The notes beneath the pieces are model-generated. The model was not told the DNA's origin. It worked only from the letters and a program-made list of their open reading frames with translations, and did not search any database. Below are positions 31,601-38,137 of a stretch of 38,274 nucleotides of DNA, in pieces. Source of the stretch: an uncultured Actinomycetes bacterium (GTDB taxonomy: Bacteria; Actinomycetota; Acidimicrobiia; Acidimicrobiales; Microtrichaceae); assembly GCA_903852755.1 (NCBI GenBank), contig CAINRS010000016.1, positions 1 through 38,274 on the forward strand. The letters run 5' to 3'. Each line of letters starts with the position of its first letter. Position 1 is the first letter of the stretch. Made by a program: the position numbers and the translations under genes.

Positions 31601-32607
31601 CGGGCGTCGACCCCGCGCCGGTGGACGGGGCGTTGTCGTTCCTCGGTGACCGGCTCGAGCGCAACCGTCCGCTCGGTCCCGAGACGACCTACCGGGTGGG
31701 AGGCGCCGCTGCGTGGTTCGTGCAGGTCCGGGACCCCGATGAGCTCGCGTCGATCGCCGCGGCCGTGGCCGAGCTCCGGCGCTCCGGAGCGGACGTGCCG
31801 GTCCTGGTGCTCGGGAACGGGTCCAATCTGCTCGTGGCGGACCGGGGGTTCGGCGGTCTGGCCCTGCGGCTCGGCGAGGAGTTCGCCACCGTCGAGATCC
31901 CCGAGGTCGGTCCCCGGGCGAGCCGGGTCGTGGTGCGCGCGGGTGGCGCCACGAAGCTCCCGGTGCTCGCCGAGCGCACTGTGGCGGCGGGCCTGACCGG
32001 GTTCGAGTGGGGAAAGGGCGTTCCCGGGACGGTCGGGGGCGCTGTGCGCATGAACGCCGGGGGGCACGGGTCCGACACCGCAGCGACCCTGCTCGGGGTC
32101 CGCCTGGTGGACCTGGCGACCGGGGAGGATGTCGAGGTGGATGCCGCCGCACTCGACCTGGGCTACCGGACCTCGGGTCTCCGGTCGGAGCAGGTGGTGG
32201 TCCACGCCGACCTGCAGCTCGAGGTGGCGCCCGCCGACGACGGTGTGTCGACGCTGCGGGACATCGTCACCTGGCGGAGGGCCAACCAGCCGGGTGGCCG
32301 CAACGCAGGGTCGGTGTTCACGAACCCCCCGGGGGCCTCGGCCGGTGCGCTGGTCGATGGGGCGGGCTGCAAGGGACGCCGCATCGGCACGGCCGAGATC
32401 TCGCCCAAGCACGCCAACTTCATCATCGCCGGCGAGCACGGCTCGGCCGACGACGTGTTCGCCCTCATGGTCGACGTCGCCGCGGAGGTGCACCGGACCT
32501 CGGGTGTCCGGCTGCACCCCGAGACCTGTCTGATCGGCTTCGGTGACTTCGACGAGGCGCTGGACCGCGCGCTGGAGGGTTCGGGCGACCCGGACGGTCG
32601 CTCGTGA
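31597..32607 (+). CDS. murB: UDP-N-acetylenolpyruvoylglucosamine reductase
   Basis: FAD/NADPH-dependent reductase that makes UDP-MurNAc. The 336-residue protein has TYRVGGAAAWFVQ, the FAD loop LVLGNGSNLLVADRGF, GKGVPGTVGGAVRMNAGGHG, the catalytic serine loop RNAGSVFTNP, and EISPKHANFII. The domain pattern with GSVFTNP fits the shorter, class II-like MurB of actinobacteria. GTGA overlaps lie at both ends. Having murB after murC follows common actinobacterial order. Confidence 0.92.
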   Translation: MTGVDPAPVDGALSFLGDRLERNRPLGPETTYRVGGAAAWFVQVRDPDELASIAAAVAELRRSGADVPVLVLGNGSNLLVADRGFGGLALRLGEEFATVEIPEVGPRASRVVVRAGGATKLPVLAERTVAAGLTGFEWGKGVPGTVGGAVRMNAGGHGSDTAATLLGVRLVDLATGEDVEVDAAALDLGYRTSGLRSEQVVVHADLQLEVAPADDGVSTLRDIVTWRRANQPGGRNAGSVFTNPPGASAGALVDGAGCKGRRIGTAEISPKHANFIIAGEHGSADDVFALMVDVAAEVHRTSGVRLHPETCLIGFGDFDEALDRALEGSGDPDGRS

Positions 32608-33518
32608 CCGGCACGCTCACGTCGGATCGTGCCGCTGGGAGCGCCGAGGGCCACCGGTCGGTCGGACGGCCCCGCCCCGGGTCCCGACGAACCGGCCGCT
32701 GGCCCCGTCGGATCCTCGCCCTGGTTGCGGTGGCCGTGGTCGCCGGCGGTGCCGTCGCTGCGGTGGTCCTCGCCCCTGCGACCGCAGTGGACCGTGTCGA
32801 CGTTGTCGTGGCCGGAGCCGACGACCCCGAACTGGCCGCAGCCGTGCGCGAGGTCGCCGCCGTTCGGCCCGGTGACCCCTGGCTGCTCGTCGACCCCGGA
32901 GCGGTGCGCGAGCGTGTCGTGCGGCGTGTCGACCCCGCCTCGGTCCGTGTGCGCAGGGAGTGGCCCGGACTCGTGACGATCGACGTCGCCCCACGACGGA
33001 CGGTCGCCGTCCTCGTCGTCCCCGGACCCGGTGGGGTCCGGGCGGAAGTCGGGCCCGGCGAGGTCCGGGCCGAGGTCGGACCCGGTGGTCGGGTGCGCCG
33101 GGTGCTCCCGACCGGCGACGACCCGGCCGCACCGGTCGCTGTGGACGCTGTGGACGCTGTGGACGCACCCACGCTCCGCGTCGATGCCGGGTTCCTGCCC
33201 GGCGGTCTCCCGGCGCCGGGAACGGCCCTGCCCGAGCCCGTCCGCACCGCGGCGGTGGCGGTCGAGCAGCTTCCGGGATCACTGCGCGACCTGCTCACCG
33301 ACGCCCGCCTCGATCGCAACGGAGAGCTCGAGTTCCGACTGCCCGCCGTGGCCGGCCGGGCGGCCGTCCGATTCGGCCTGCCCGAGCAGCTGCCGGCCAA
33401 GGTCGCTGCGGCCGAGGCGATGCTCGTCGGCAACGTCGACCTGCGCTGCCTCGAGGTCCTCGACGTCCGGCGTCCCGACCGACCGACGATCGAACGGACC
33501 TGCGAGCCCGGGGGCTGA
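32604..33518 (+). CDS. ftsQ: Cell division protein FtsQ/DivIB
   Basis: Bitopic membrane protein that joins FtsL and FtsB at the septum. The 304-residue protein has a basic cytoplasmic tail (1-36), one TM helix (about 37-58), a POTRA-like domain beginning at VDRVDVVVAG (62-), the typical REWPGLVTIDVAPRRTVAVL beta segment, and a C-terminal beta domain. In its middle are two copies of VRAEVGPG and three Val-Asp-Ala steps encoded by tandem DNA repeats. Start GTG 32604 overlaps murB. It is followed by a 131-base leader with the ftsZ promoter. Confidence 0.87.
   Translation: MTGTLTSDRAAGSAEGHRSVGRPRPGSRRTGRWPRRILALVAVAVVAGGAVAAVVLAPATAVDRVDVVVAGADDPELAAAVREVAAVRPGDPWLLVDPGAVRERVVRRVDPASVRVRREWPGLVTIDVAPRRTVAVLVVPGPGGVRAEVGPGEVRAEVGPGGRVRRVLPTGDDPAAPVAVDAVDAVDAPTLRVDAGFLPGGLPAPGTALPEPVRTAAVAVEQLPGSLRDLLTDARLDRNGELEFRLPAVAGRAAVRFGLPEQLPAKVAAAEAMLVGNVDLRCLEVLDVRRPDRPTIERTCEPGG
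33033..33086 (+). repeat. 27-bp tandem repeat in ftsQ, two copies
   Basis: Two in-frame 27-base units encode GVRAEVGPG and EVRAEVGPG. The third positions differ, so the copies have diverged by silent change and are not recent. Confidence 0.7.
33141..33167 (+). repeat. 9-bp tandem repeat in ftsQ, three copies
   Basis: GTGGACGCT twice and GTGGACGCA once, encoding three Val-Asp-Ala steps. The near-identity suggests recent slippage. Confidence 0.75.
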
Positions 33519-33524
33519 GGATCG

Positions 33525-33554
33525 TTGCATCCACCTCTGCTGGAGCCGTAGTGT
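33525..33554 (+). promoter_or_regulatory. ftsZ promoter
   Basis: TTGCAT (33525-33530), an 18-base spacer and TAGTGT (33549-33554) predict a transcript start near 33561 and a leader of about 90 bases. Confidence 0.5.
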
Positions 33555-33579
33555 CTACCGGAACCGGAGGTTGAGTCCC

Positions 33580-33596
33580 GTCAAGCTCCACTTGAC
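33580..33596. promoter_or_regulatory. Palindrome in the ftsZ leader
   Basis: GTCAAG-CTCCA-CTTGAC is a perfect 6-bp inverted repeat; a flanking TTGAG (33571-33575) gives a third related half-site. It starts about 20 bases after the predicted transcript start, so it could be an operator or an RNA hairpin. Confidence 0.5.
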
Positions 33597-33649
33597 CTCG
33601 ACGCCCCGCCCGGGCGACGCGACCGACCGGCTGCCCCCAGGAGGAGCGC

Positions 33650-34744
33650 ATGGCCACCAACCCCACCAACTACCTCGCCGTCATCAAGGTGGTGGGGATC
33701 GGCGGAGGCGGTTGCAACGCCGTCAACCGGATGATCGACGCCGGTCTGCGCGGTGTGGAGTTCATCGCGATCAACACCGACGCCCAGGCGTTGCTGATGA
33801 GCGACGCCGACATCAAGCTCGACATCGGCCGGGACCTCACCCGTGGGCTCGGCGCCGGGTCCGATCCCGACGTCGGCGCCCAGGCCGCCGAGGACCACCG
33901 TGCCGAGATCGAAGAGGTGCTCCGTGGTGCCGACATGGTCTTCGTGACCGCCGGTGAGGGTGGCGGAACGGGAACGGGCGCAGCACCGGTCGTGGCCGAG
34001 ATCGCCAAGGGTCAGGGCGCGCTGACCATCGCCGTGGTCACCCGACCGTTCAACTTCGAGGGCCGCCGACGGGCCGTGCAGGCCGACAACGGGATCAACC
34101 GGCTCAAGGAGAAGGTCGACACCCAGATCGTCATCCCGAACGACCGGCTCCTGTCGGTGGCGAACGAGAAGACCTCGGTGCTCAACGCCTTCGGCATGGC
34201 TGACGAGGTGCTGCTGCAGGGGGTCCAGGGCATCACGGACCTGATCACCACACCGGGACTCATCAACACCGACTTCGCCGACGTGCGGATGATCATGACC
34301 GACGCCGGGAGCGCACTCATGGGGGTGGGCTACGCCAGCGGCGAGGACCGCGCCCTCAACGCCGCCCGCCACGCCATCTCGTCCCCGTTGCTCGAGGCCG
34401 CCATCGACGGGGCTCGGGGGATCCTGCTCAACATCTCGGGCAGCTCCGAGCTGGGTCTGCTCGAGGTCAACGCAGCGGCACAGGTCATCCACGAGGTCGC
34501 CCACCCCGAGGCCAACATCATCTTCGGGACCGTCATCGAGGACGATCTCGGTGACGAGGTCCGGGTGACGGTGATCGCCGCCGGATTCGAGCGGTGGGAC
34601 GAGTCCCGGCCGCCACGTCGTGGCGGATCCTCGAACGGCGCACCCGGCGAGTCGACCTCCGGTGGTCCCAAGGTCTTCGAGTCCGACGACGACGACATCT
34701 TCGGGGGCGACGACGACTTCGACGTCCCGTCCTTCCTGAAGTAG
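33650..34744 (+). CDS. ftsZ: Cell division GTPase FtsZ
   Basis: Tubulin-like GTPase forming the division ring. The 364-residue protein has the GTP site [14 protein letters not shown] (16-29), the tubulin signature GGGTGTG (104-110), NADNG-like ADNGINRL and the T7-loop region [12 protein letters not shown] flexible Arg/Gly/Ser linker (about 316-345) leads to an acidic run and the C-terminal binding peptide FDVPSFLK, which would contact SepF. ATG 33650 follows a strong AGGAGG. It has its own promoter although it sits at the end of the dcw run. Confidence 0.97.
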   Translation: MATNPTNYLAVIKVVGIGGGGCNAVNRMIDAGLRGVEFIAINTDAQALLMSDADIKLDIGRDLTRGLGAGSDPDVGAQAAEDHRAEIEEVLRGADMVFVTAGEGGGTGTGAAPVVAEIAKGQGALTIAVVTRPFNFEGRRRAVQADNGINRLKEKVDTQIVIPNDRLLSVANEKTSVLNAFGMADEVLLQGVQGITDLITTPGLINTDFADVRMIMTDAGSALMGVGYASGEDRALNAARHAISSPLLEAAIDGARGILLNISGSSELGLLEVNAAAQVIHEVAHPEANIIFGTVIEDDLGDEVRVTVIAAGFERWDESRPPRRGGSSNGAPGESTSGGPKVFESDDDDIFGGDDDFDVPSFLK

Positions 34745-34773
34745 TTCCCCCGGCACCGTTGGAGTTCCTCACG

Positions 34774-35445
34774 GTGCCCGTCGGCACCCACGTCGTGTGC
34801 ACCGGTGCGTCCGACGGCGACCTCGGTCGGGCAGCGACGGAACCGGGACTGAGCCGCCGGCGGGCTCGGATCGCCCCCGGGGAGTGGACGTGGCTCGACC
34901 AGGTCCACGGCCCCACGACCGTCGTCGTCCGCCATCCGGGTGACCGCTGTGGGGCACCGGCCGACGCCGCGGTGACCGACGTCCCCGGTGCCGTCCTGTG
35001 CGCGCTGACCGCCGACTGTGCGGGAGTCGCCCTGTGGTCCACCGAGGGAGTCGTTGGGGTGGCCCACGCCGGGTGGCGGGGACTCGCCTCCGGTGTGCTG
35101 CAGTCGTGCGTCGAGGCCATGCGTGATCTGGGGGCTCGCAGGATCGGCTGGCGGCTGGGTCCGTGCATCTCGGCCGCCGCGAACGAGTTCTCGGACGGCG
35201 ACCTCGACGAACTCGTCGCCCGGTACGGGTCCACGGTGCGCGGCGTGACGGCGGACGGCCGTCCGGCGCTCGACCTCCGGGCCGGTGTGGGTGTGGCCCT
35301 GGCCGAGGTCGGACTCGAGGTGCCGGCCGGATCCCTCGACGTTCCCTGCACCGTGCTCGACGACGCGTGGTTCTCCTGGCGCGGCCGACGTGACACGGCC
35401 CGGCAGGCGACGCTGGTGTGGCGCGACCCGGTCGGGGTCGGATGA
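34774..35445 (+). CDS. pgeF: Peptidoglycan editing factor PgeF (YfiH/laccase-domain family)
   Basis: A 223-residue YfiH-family protein. In E. coli PgeF removes wrongly built muropeptide precursors; related proteins were also called polyphenol oxidases or purine nucleoside phosphorylases. Metal-site motifs: DQVHG (His45), TADCAGVAL (Cys82), HAGWRG (His98) and GPCIS (Cys131). GTG 34774 has GGAG 9 bases upstream; TTG 34759 is the alternative. It lies 29 bases after ftsZ, the common actinobacterial order ftsZ-yfiH-yggS-sepF, and overlaps yggS by ATGA. Confidence 0.88.
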   Translation: MPVGTHVVCTGASDGDLGRAATEPGLSRRRARIAPGEWTWLDQVHGPTTVVVRHPGDRCGAPADAAVTDVPGAVLCALTADCAGVALWSTEGVVGVAHAGWRGLASGVLQSCVEAMRDLGARRIGWRLGPCISAAANEFSDGDLDELVARYGSTVRGVTADGRPALDLRAGVGVALAEVGLEVPAGSLDVPCTVLDDAWFSWRGRRDTARQATLVWRDPVGVG

Positions 35446-36107
35446 GCGCGACCGGAGCCGGGTCCGGGACCGTCGAGGTCGTCCGGTCACGGCTCGCTGC
35501 GGTCCGACACGCGATCGCACAGGTCACCGACCGTGAGGTGTGCGTCGTGTGCGTCACCAAGACCCACGGTGACGACGTCGTCGCCGCCGCGCTGTCGGCG
35601 GGTCTCGTCGACCTCGGCGAGAACTACGCCCAGGAGCTGCGGGAGCGATCCGTGCCGCCGACGGGGGTGCAGCCGAGGTGGCACTTCATCGGTCAGCTGC
35701 AGACCAACAAGGTCCGACTGGTCGCCGACCGGGTCTGGTGCTGGCAGAGCGTCGACCGGCCCTCGTTGGTGGCCGAGCTGGCCCGACGCGTCCCGGGGGC
35801 GCGGGTCATGGTCCAGGTGGACCTCGCCGACCGGCCCGGCCGGGGCGGCTGTGCCGCCGGGGAGGTGCCCGGCCTGGTGCGCACGGCCGTCGACGCCGGG
35901 CTGGACGTCATGGGGCTCATGGGCGTCGGACCGCCGGGTCCCGCCGAGGAGGCCCGACCGGCGTTCCGGCGACTCGTCGGGCTCGCCGAGGACCTCGGCC
36001 TTCCCGAGCGCTCGATCGGGATGAGCGGCGACTACCTCGTGGCGGTCGAGGAGGGCTCGACCATGGTCCGCCTCGGGAGCGTGCTCCTCGGGTCGCGTCG
36101 TGGCTGA
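35442..36107 (+). CDS. yggS: Pyridoxal-phosphate homeostasis protein (YggS/PLPBP)
   Basis: A single-domain PLP-binding protein of 221 residues that buffers PLP and affects amino-acid balance; no catalytic activity is established. Lys40 in VCVTKTH is the expected PLP lysine. Other marks: LGENYAQEL, HFIGQLQTNK, MGLMGVG and IGMSGDYLVAVEEGSTMVRLGS. It is part of the ftsZ-pgeF-yggS-sepF neighbourhood. The start at ATG 35442 overlaps pgeF. Confidence 0.92.
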   Translation: MSATGAGSGTVEVVRSRLAAVRHAIAQVTDREVCVVCVTKTHGDDVVAAALSAGLVDLGENYAQELRERSVPPTGVQPRWHFIGQLQTNKVRLVADRVWCWQSVDRPSLVAELARRVPGARVMVQVDLADRPGRGGCAAGEVPGLVRTAVDAGLDVMGLMGVGPPGPAEEARPAFRRLVGLAEDLGLPERSIGMSGDYLVAVEEGSTMVRLGSVLLGSRRG

Positions 36108-36132
36108 GGGGCGCCGTCGACACGCACCCCAC

Positions 36133-36138
36133 TACACT
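36133..36138 (+). promoter_or_regulatory. Candidate sepF -10 (TACACT)
   Basis: TACACT predicts a start near 36145 and a 47-base leader. A small hairpin CCGGC/GCCGG follows. No -35 is convincing. The 84-base gap shows nothing else. Confidence 0.35.
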
Positions 36139-36191
36139 CCGGCCTGCGCCGGCACGGAGTCAGCGAGGTGCGCCGGGCGACGGAGAGCGAC

Positions 36192-36764
36192 ATGTCGAAC
36201 TGGATGAACAACGCCAAGTCCTGGTTGGGACTCGGGAGCGACCCCTACGAGCCCGTCGGACCGGTGGGCGGTACCCGCGCCGATGACGACGACTACGACG
36301 AGTTCACCGACGACGAGGACGTCGTCGTGACCGGAGGGGCCACGGTGACCCCGATTCAGGGGCGTGGTCGCGACTGGGAGGACGAGGACAGCGGCGTCAG
36401 GGTCCTCGAGACCGAGGACGCCCCCGAGGGCGAGGACCAGTACGACACACGAGGCGACTCGCGCGGCGTCGTCCGCCCGCTGCCCAGCACCGGGCAGCCC
36501 CACCTCGTGGTGCCGGACCACTTCAACGACGTGCAGGAGGTGGCCGACACCTTCCGGCAGTCGCAGCCGGTCATCCTCAACCTGCAGGGACTCGACCGCG
36601 AGGTCGCCCGCCGCATCATCGACTTCTCCTCGGGCCTGTGTTACGGGCTCGACGGCTCGATGGAACGGGTCGCTGACCAGGTGTTCCTCCTGTCCCCGGC
36701 GGGGACCCACCTCTCGGACGAGGAGCGCCAGAGGCTCCGGGACGGCGACTACAGCGGTGCCTGA
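36192..36764 (+). CDS. sepF: Cell division protein SepF
   Basis: Membrane anchor and aligner for FtsZ, essential where FtsA is absent. The 190-residue protein starts with an amphipathic membrane-binding helix (MSNWMNNAKSWLGLG), continues with a long acidic linker (about 18-95), then the SepF core domain (about 105-178: LVVPDHFNDVQEVADTFRQ, ILNLQGLDREVARRIIDFSSG, SMERVADQVFLLSP). ATG 36192 is chosen over GTG 36168 because it begins at the helix and has GGAGA upstream. No ftsA is in the window. Confidence 0.9.
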   Translation: MSNWMNNAKSWLGLGSDPYEPVGPVGGTRADDDDYDEFTDDEDVVVTGGATVTPIQGRGRDWEDEDSGVRVLETEDAPEGEDQYDTRGDSRGVVRPLPSTGQPHLVVPDHFNDVQEVADTFRQSQPVILNLQGLDREVARRIIDFSSGLCYGLDGSMERVADQVFLLSPAGTHLSDEERQRLRDGDYSGA

Positions 36765-36824
36765 TCCAGCGGCGTCCGATCCGGTCCTGACCCGGGTCCC
36801 GATCCGACCGGTGGGGTGGTCGAG

Positions 36825-37088
36825 GTGAGCATCGGCGGACTGCTGTACCTGGCCATCACCGTCCTGATCGTCCTCATCTTCGTGCGGATCGTGCTGTCGT
36901 GGTTCCCGCCCGGCGGCGATCTGCTCAACAGCGCGCAGCGGTTCACCTTCGCTGCGACGGAGTGGCTCCTCGGACCGCTCCGCCGGGTGCTGCCGCCGGT
37001 CCGGCTCGGCGGCGCGGCCCTCGATCTCTCGCCGATGCTGGTCCTGTTCATCCTCTTCTTCCTGCAGAACGTGGTCCGGGGTCTCTGA
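36825..37088 (+). CDS. yggT: YggT family membrane protein
   Basis: An 87-residue protein with two TM helices (near 4-25, LLYLAITVLIVLIFVRIVLSWF, and 68-87, MLVLFILFFLQNVV) and the typical RIVLSWFPP and TEWLLGPLRRVLPP elements. Family members sit between sepF and divIVA in many Gram-positives and may help osmotic or septal membrane functions. GTG 36825 is chosen because it forms a GTGA overlap with a small upstream frame; GTG 36816 is an alternative adding three residues. A strong hairpin begins at its 3' end. Confidence 0.82.
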   Translation: MSIGGLLYLAITVLIVLIFVRIVLSWFPPGGDLLNSAQRFTFAATEWLLGPLRRVLPPVRLGGAALDLSPMLVLFILFFLQNVVRGL

Positions 37089-37109
37089 TCCCCCCGGGAT
37101 CAGAGACCC
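37079..37109. terminator. Strong hairpin at the end of yggT
   Basis: A perfect 14-bp inverted repeat (37079-37092 with 37096-37109) with a CCC loop overlaps the yggT stop codon. No T-run follows. It is the longest perfect stem in the window and is a good terminator candidate, usable in either direction. Confidence 0.65.
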
Positions 37110-37125
37110 GCGAGGTCCCTGCGGC

Positions 37126-37131
37126 TAGCAT
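37126..37131 (+). promoter_or_regulatory. Candidate divIVA -10 (TAGCAT)
   Basis: TAGCAT ends 8 bases before ATG 37140, predicting a transcript with 0-2 leader bases. It follows the hairpin, so divIVA is probably a separate transcript. Confidence 0.45.
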
Positions 37132-37139
37132 CTCCGCCC

Positions 37140-38054
37140 ATGGAACTCACGCCAGAGCTGTTCGAGACCATCGAGTTCACCGAGCGTCGCAAGGGGTACG
37201 ACACCGACGAGGTGGAGACCTTCCTCGAGGAGGCCGGGACGGCACTGGCGCAGCTGCTCGCCCGTCACCGCCAGCTCGAGCAGACCGTCGCCGGAGCCGA
37301 CTCGCGGCTCGCCGAAGCCGAGCAGCGTGCCCAGGCCGCCGAGCAGCGGGCCACGCAGTCCGTCGCCGCTGCCGCTGAGGCCGGGGCGGCGGCGTCGGCC
37401 GCAGCCTCGGTGGCGGAGCAGGCCGAGGTCGACCAGGCGGCTCGGACGCTCCTGATGGCCCGTCGGACGGCCGAGGCGATCGAGGCCGACGCCCGCCAGC
37501 AGTCCCAGGTGGTCCTGGGGGAGGCGAAGTCCCGGGCCGAACGCCAGCTCGGCGAGGCCCAGGCCGAGGCCGACGAGCTGATCCGACGTGCCCGGATCCA
37601 GGCCGAGCAGGAGTACGCCGAGCGTCGGGTCCGTGCCCAGGACGAGGTGGTCGCGCTCGAGGATCGGCGGGCACAGCTCGGCGACGTCATCACGCAGCTC
37701 GAGGCCCGTCTCGCCGGTTATCGAGAGGACCTGACACGGACGTCCGAGGAGTTGGCCCGCATCGCTGCCGACCCCGACCGCCTCGGCGCCCGCCCGACGC
37801 TGTCGATCCCACCGGACGAGGTGCTCGAGGCCGGCTCCGGGGTCGTCGCCGTCGACGAGGTCGTGGTGGTCGACCAGCCCGCCGAGGGCGGCTCCGGTGA
37901 CTGGGCCCCCGGCTCGTGGTCGCAGGTCGCAGACGATCTCGGTGACGAGGGTGCAGCAGCGCCGGCCGGTGACGCTGCCGACGACGCCGCCATGGAGGCC
38001 TTCTTCGAGGGTGAGGACGGCGACGACAACCGTCGGTTCGGCTGGCGACGCTGA
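37140..38054 (+). CDS. divIVA: DivIVA/Wag31-like polar growth protein
   Basis: Coiled-coil scaffold that marks cell poles and septa and recruits the growth machinery. The 304-residue protein starts with the DivIVA domain (MELTPELFETIEFTERRKGYDTDEVETFLEEAG), then a long Ala/Glu/Arg coiled coil (about 38-215) and an acidic C-terminal tail (216-304), ending in FGWRR. The N-terminal FTERRKGYD is the membrane-binding motif region. Actinobacterial Wag31 is similar. It may be leaderless, with TAGCAT 8 bases upstream. Confidence 0.9.
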   Translation: MELTPELFETIEFTERRKGYDTDEVETFLEEAGTALAQLLARHRQLEQTVAGADSRLAEAEQRAQAAEQRATQSVAAAAEAGAAASAAASVAEQAEVDQAARTLLMARRTAEAIEADARQQSQVVLGEAKSRAERQLGEAQAEADELIRRARIQAEQEYAERRVRAQDEVVALEDRRAQLGDVITQLEARLAGYREDLTRTSEELARIAADPDRLGARPTLSIPPDEVLEAGSGVVAVDEVVVVDQPAEGGSGDWAPGSWSQVADDLGDEGAAAPAGDAADDAAMEAFFEGEDGDDNRRFGWRR

Positions 38055-38068
38055 GCCGACTGGCGACG

Positions 38069-38096
38069 TTGCGTCGTCGGGTCGGCCCGATAGGGT
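38069..38096 (+). promoter_or_regulatory. Promoter of the Lys-rich protein gene
   Basis: TTGCGT (38069-38074), a 16-base spacer and TAGGGT (38091-38096) predict a start near 38103, with a 35-base leader containing GAGAGAGG before GTG 38138. Confidence 0.45.
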
Positions 38097-38137
38097 GCCC
38101 CGACTCGATCGACGTTGCCTGAGAGAGGACCCCCGAC

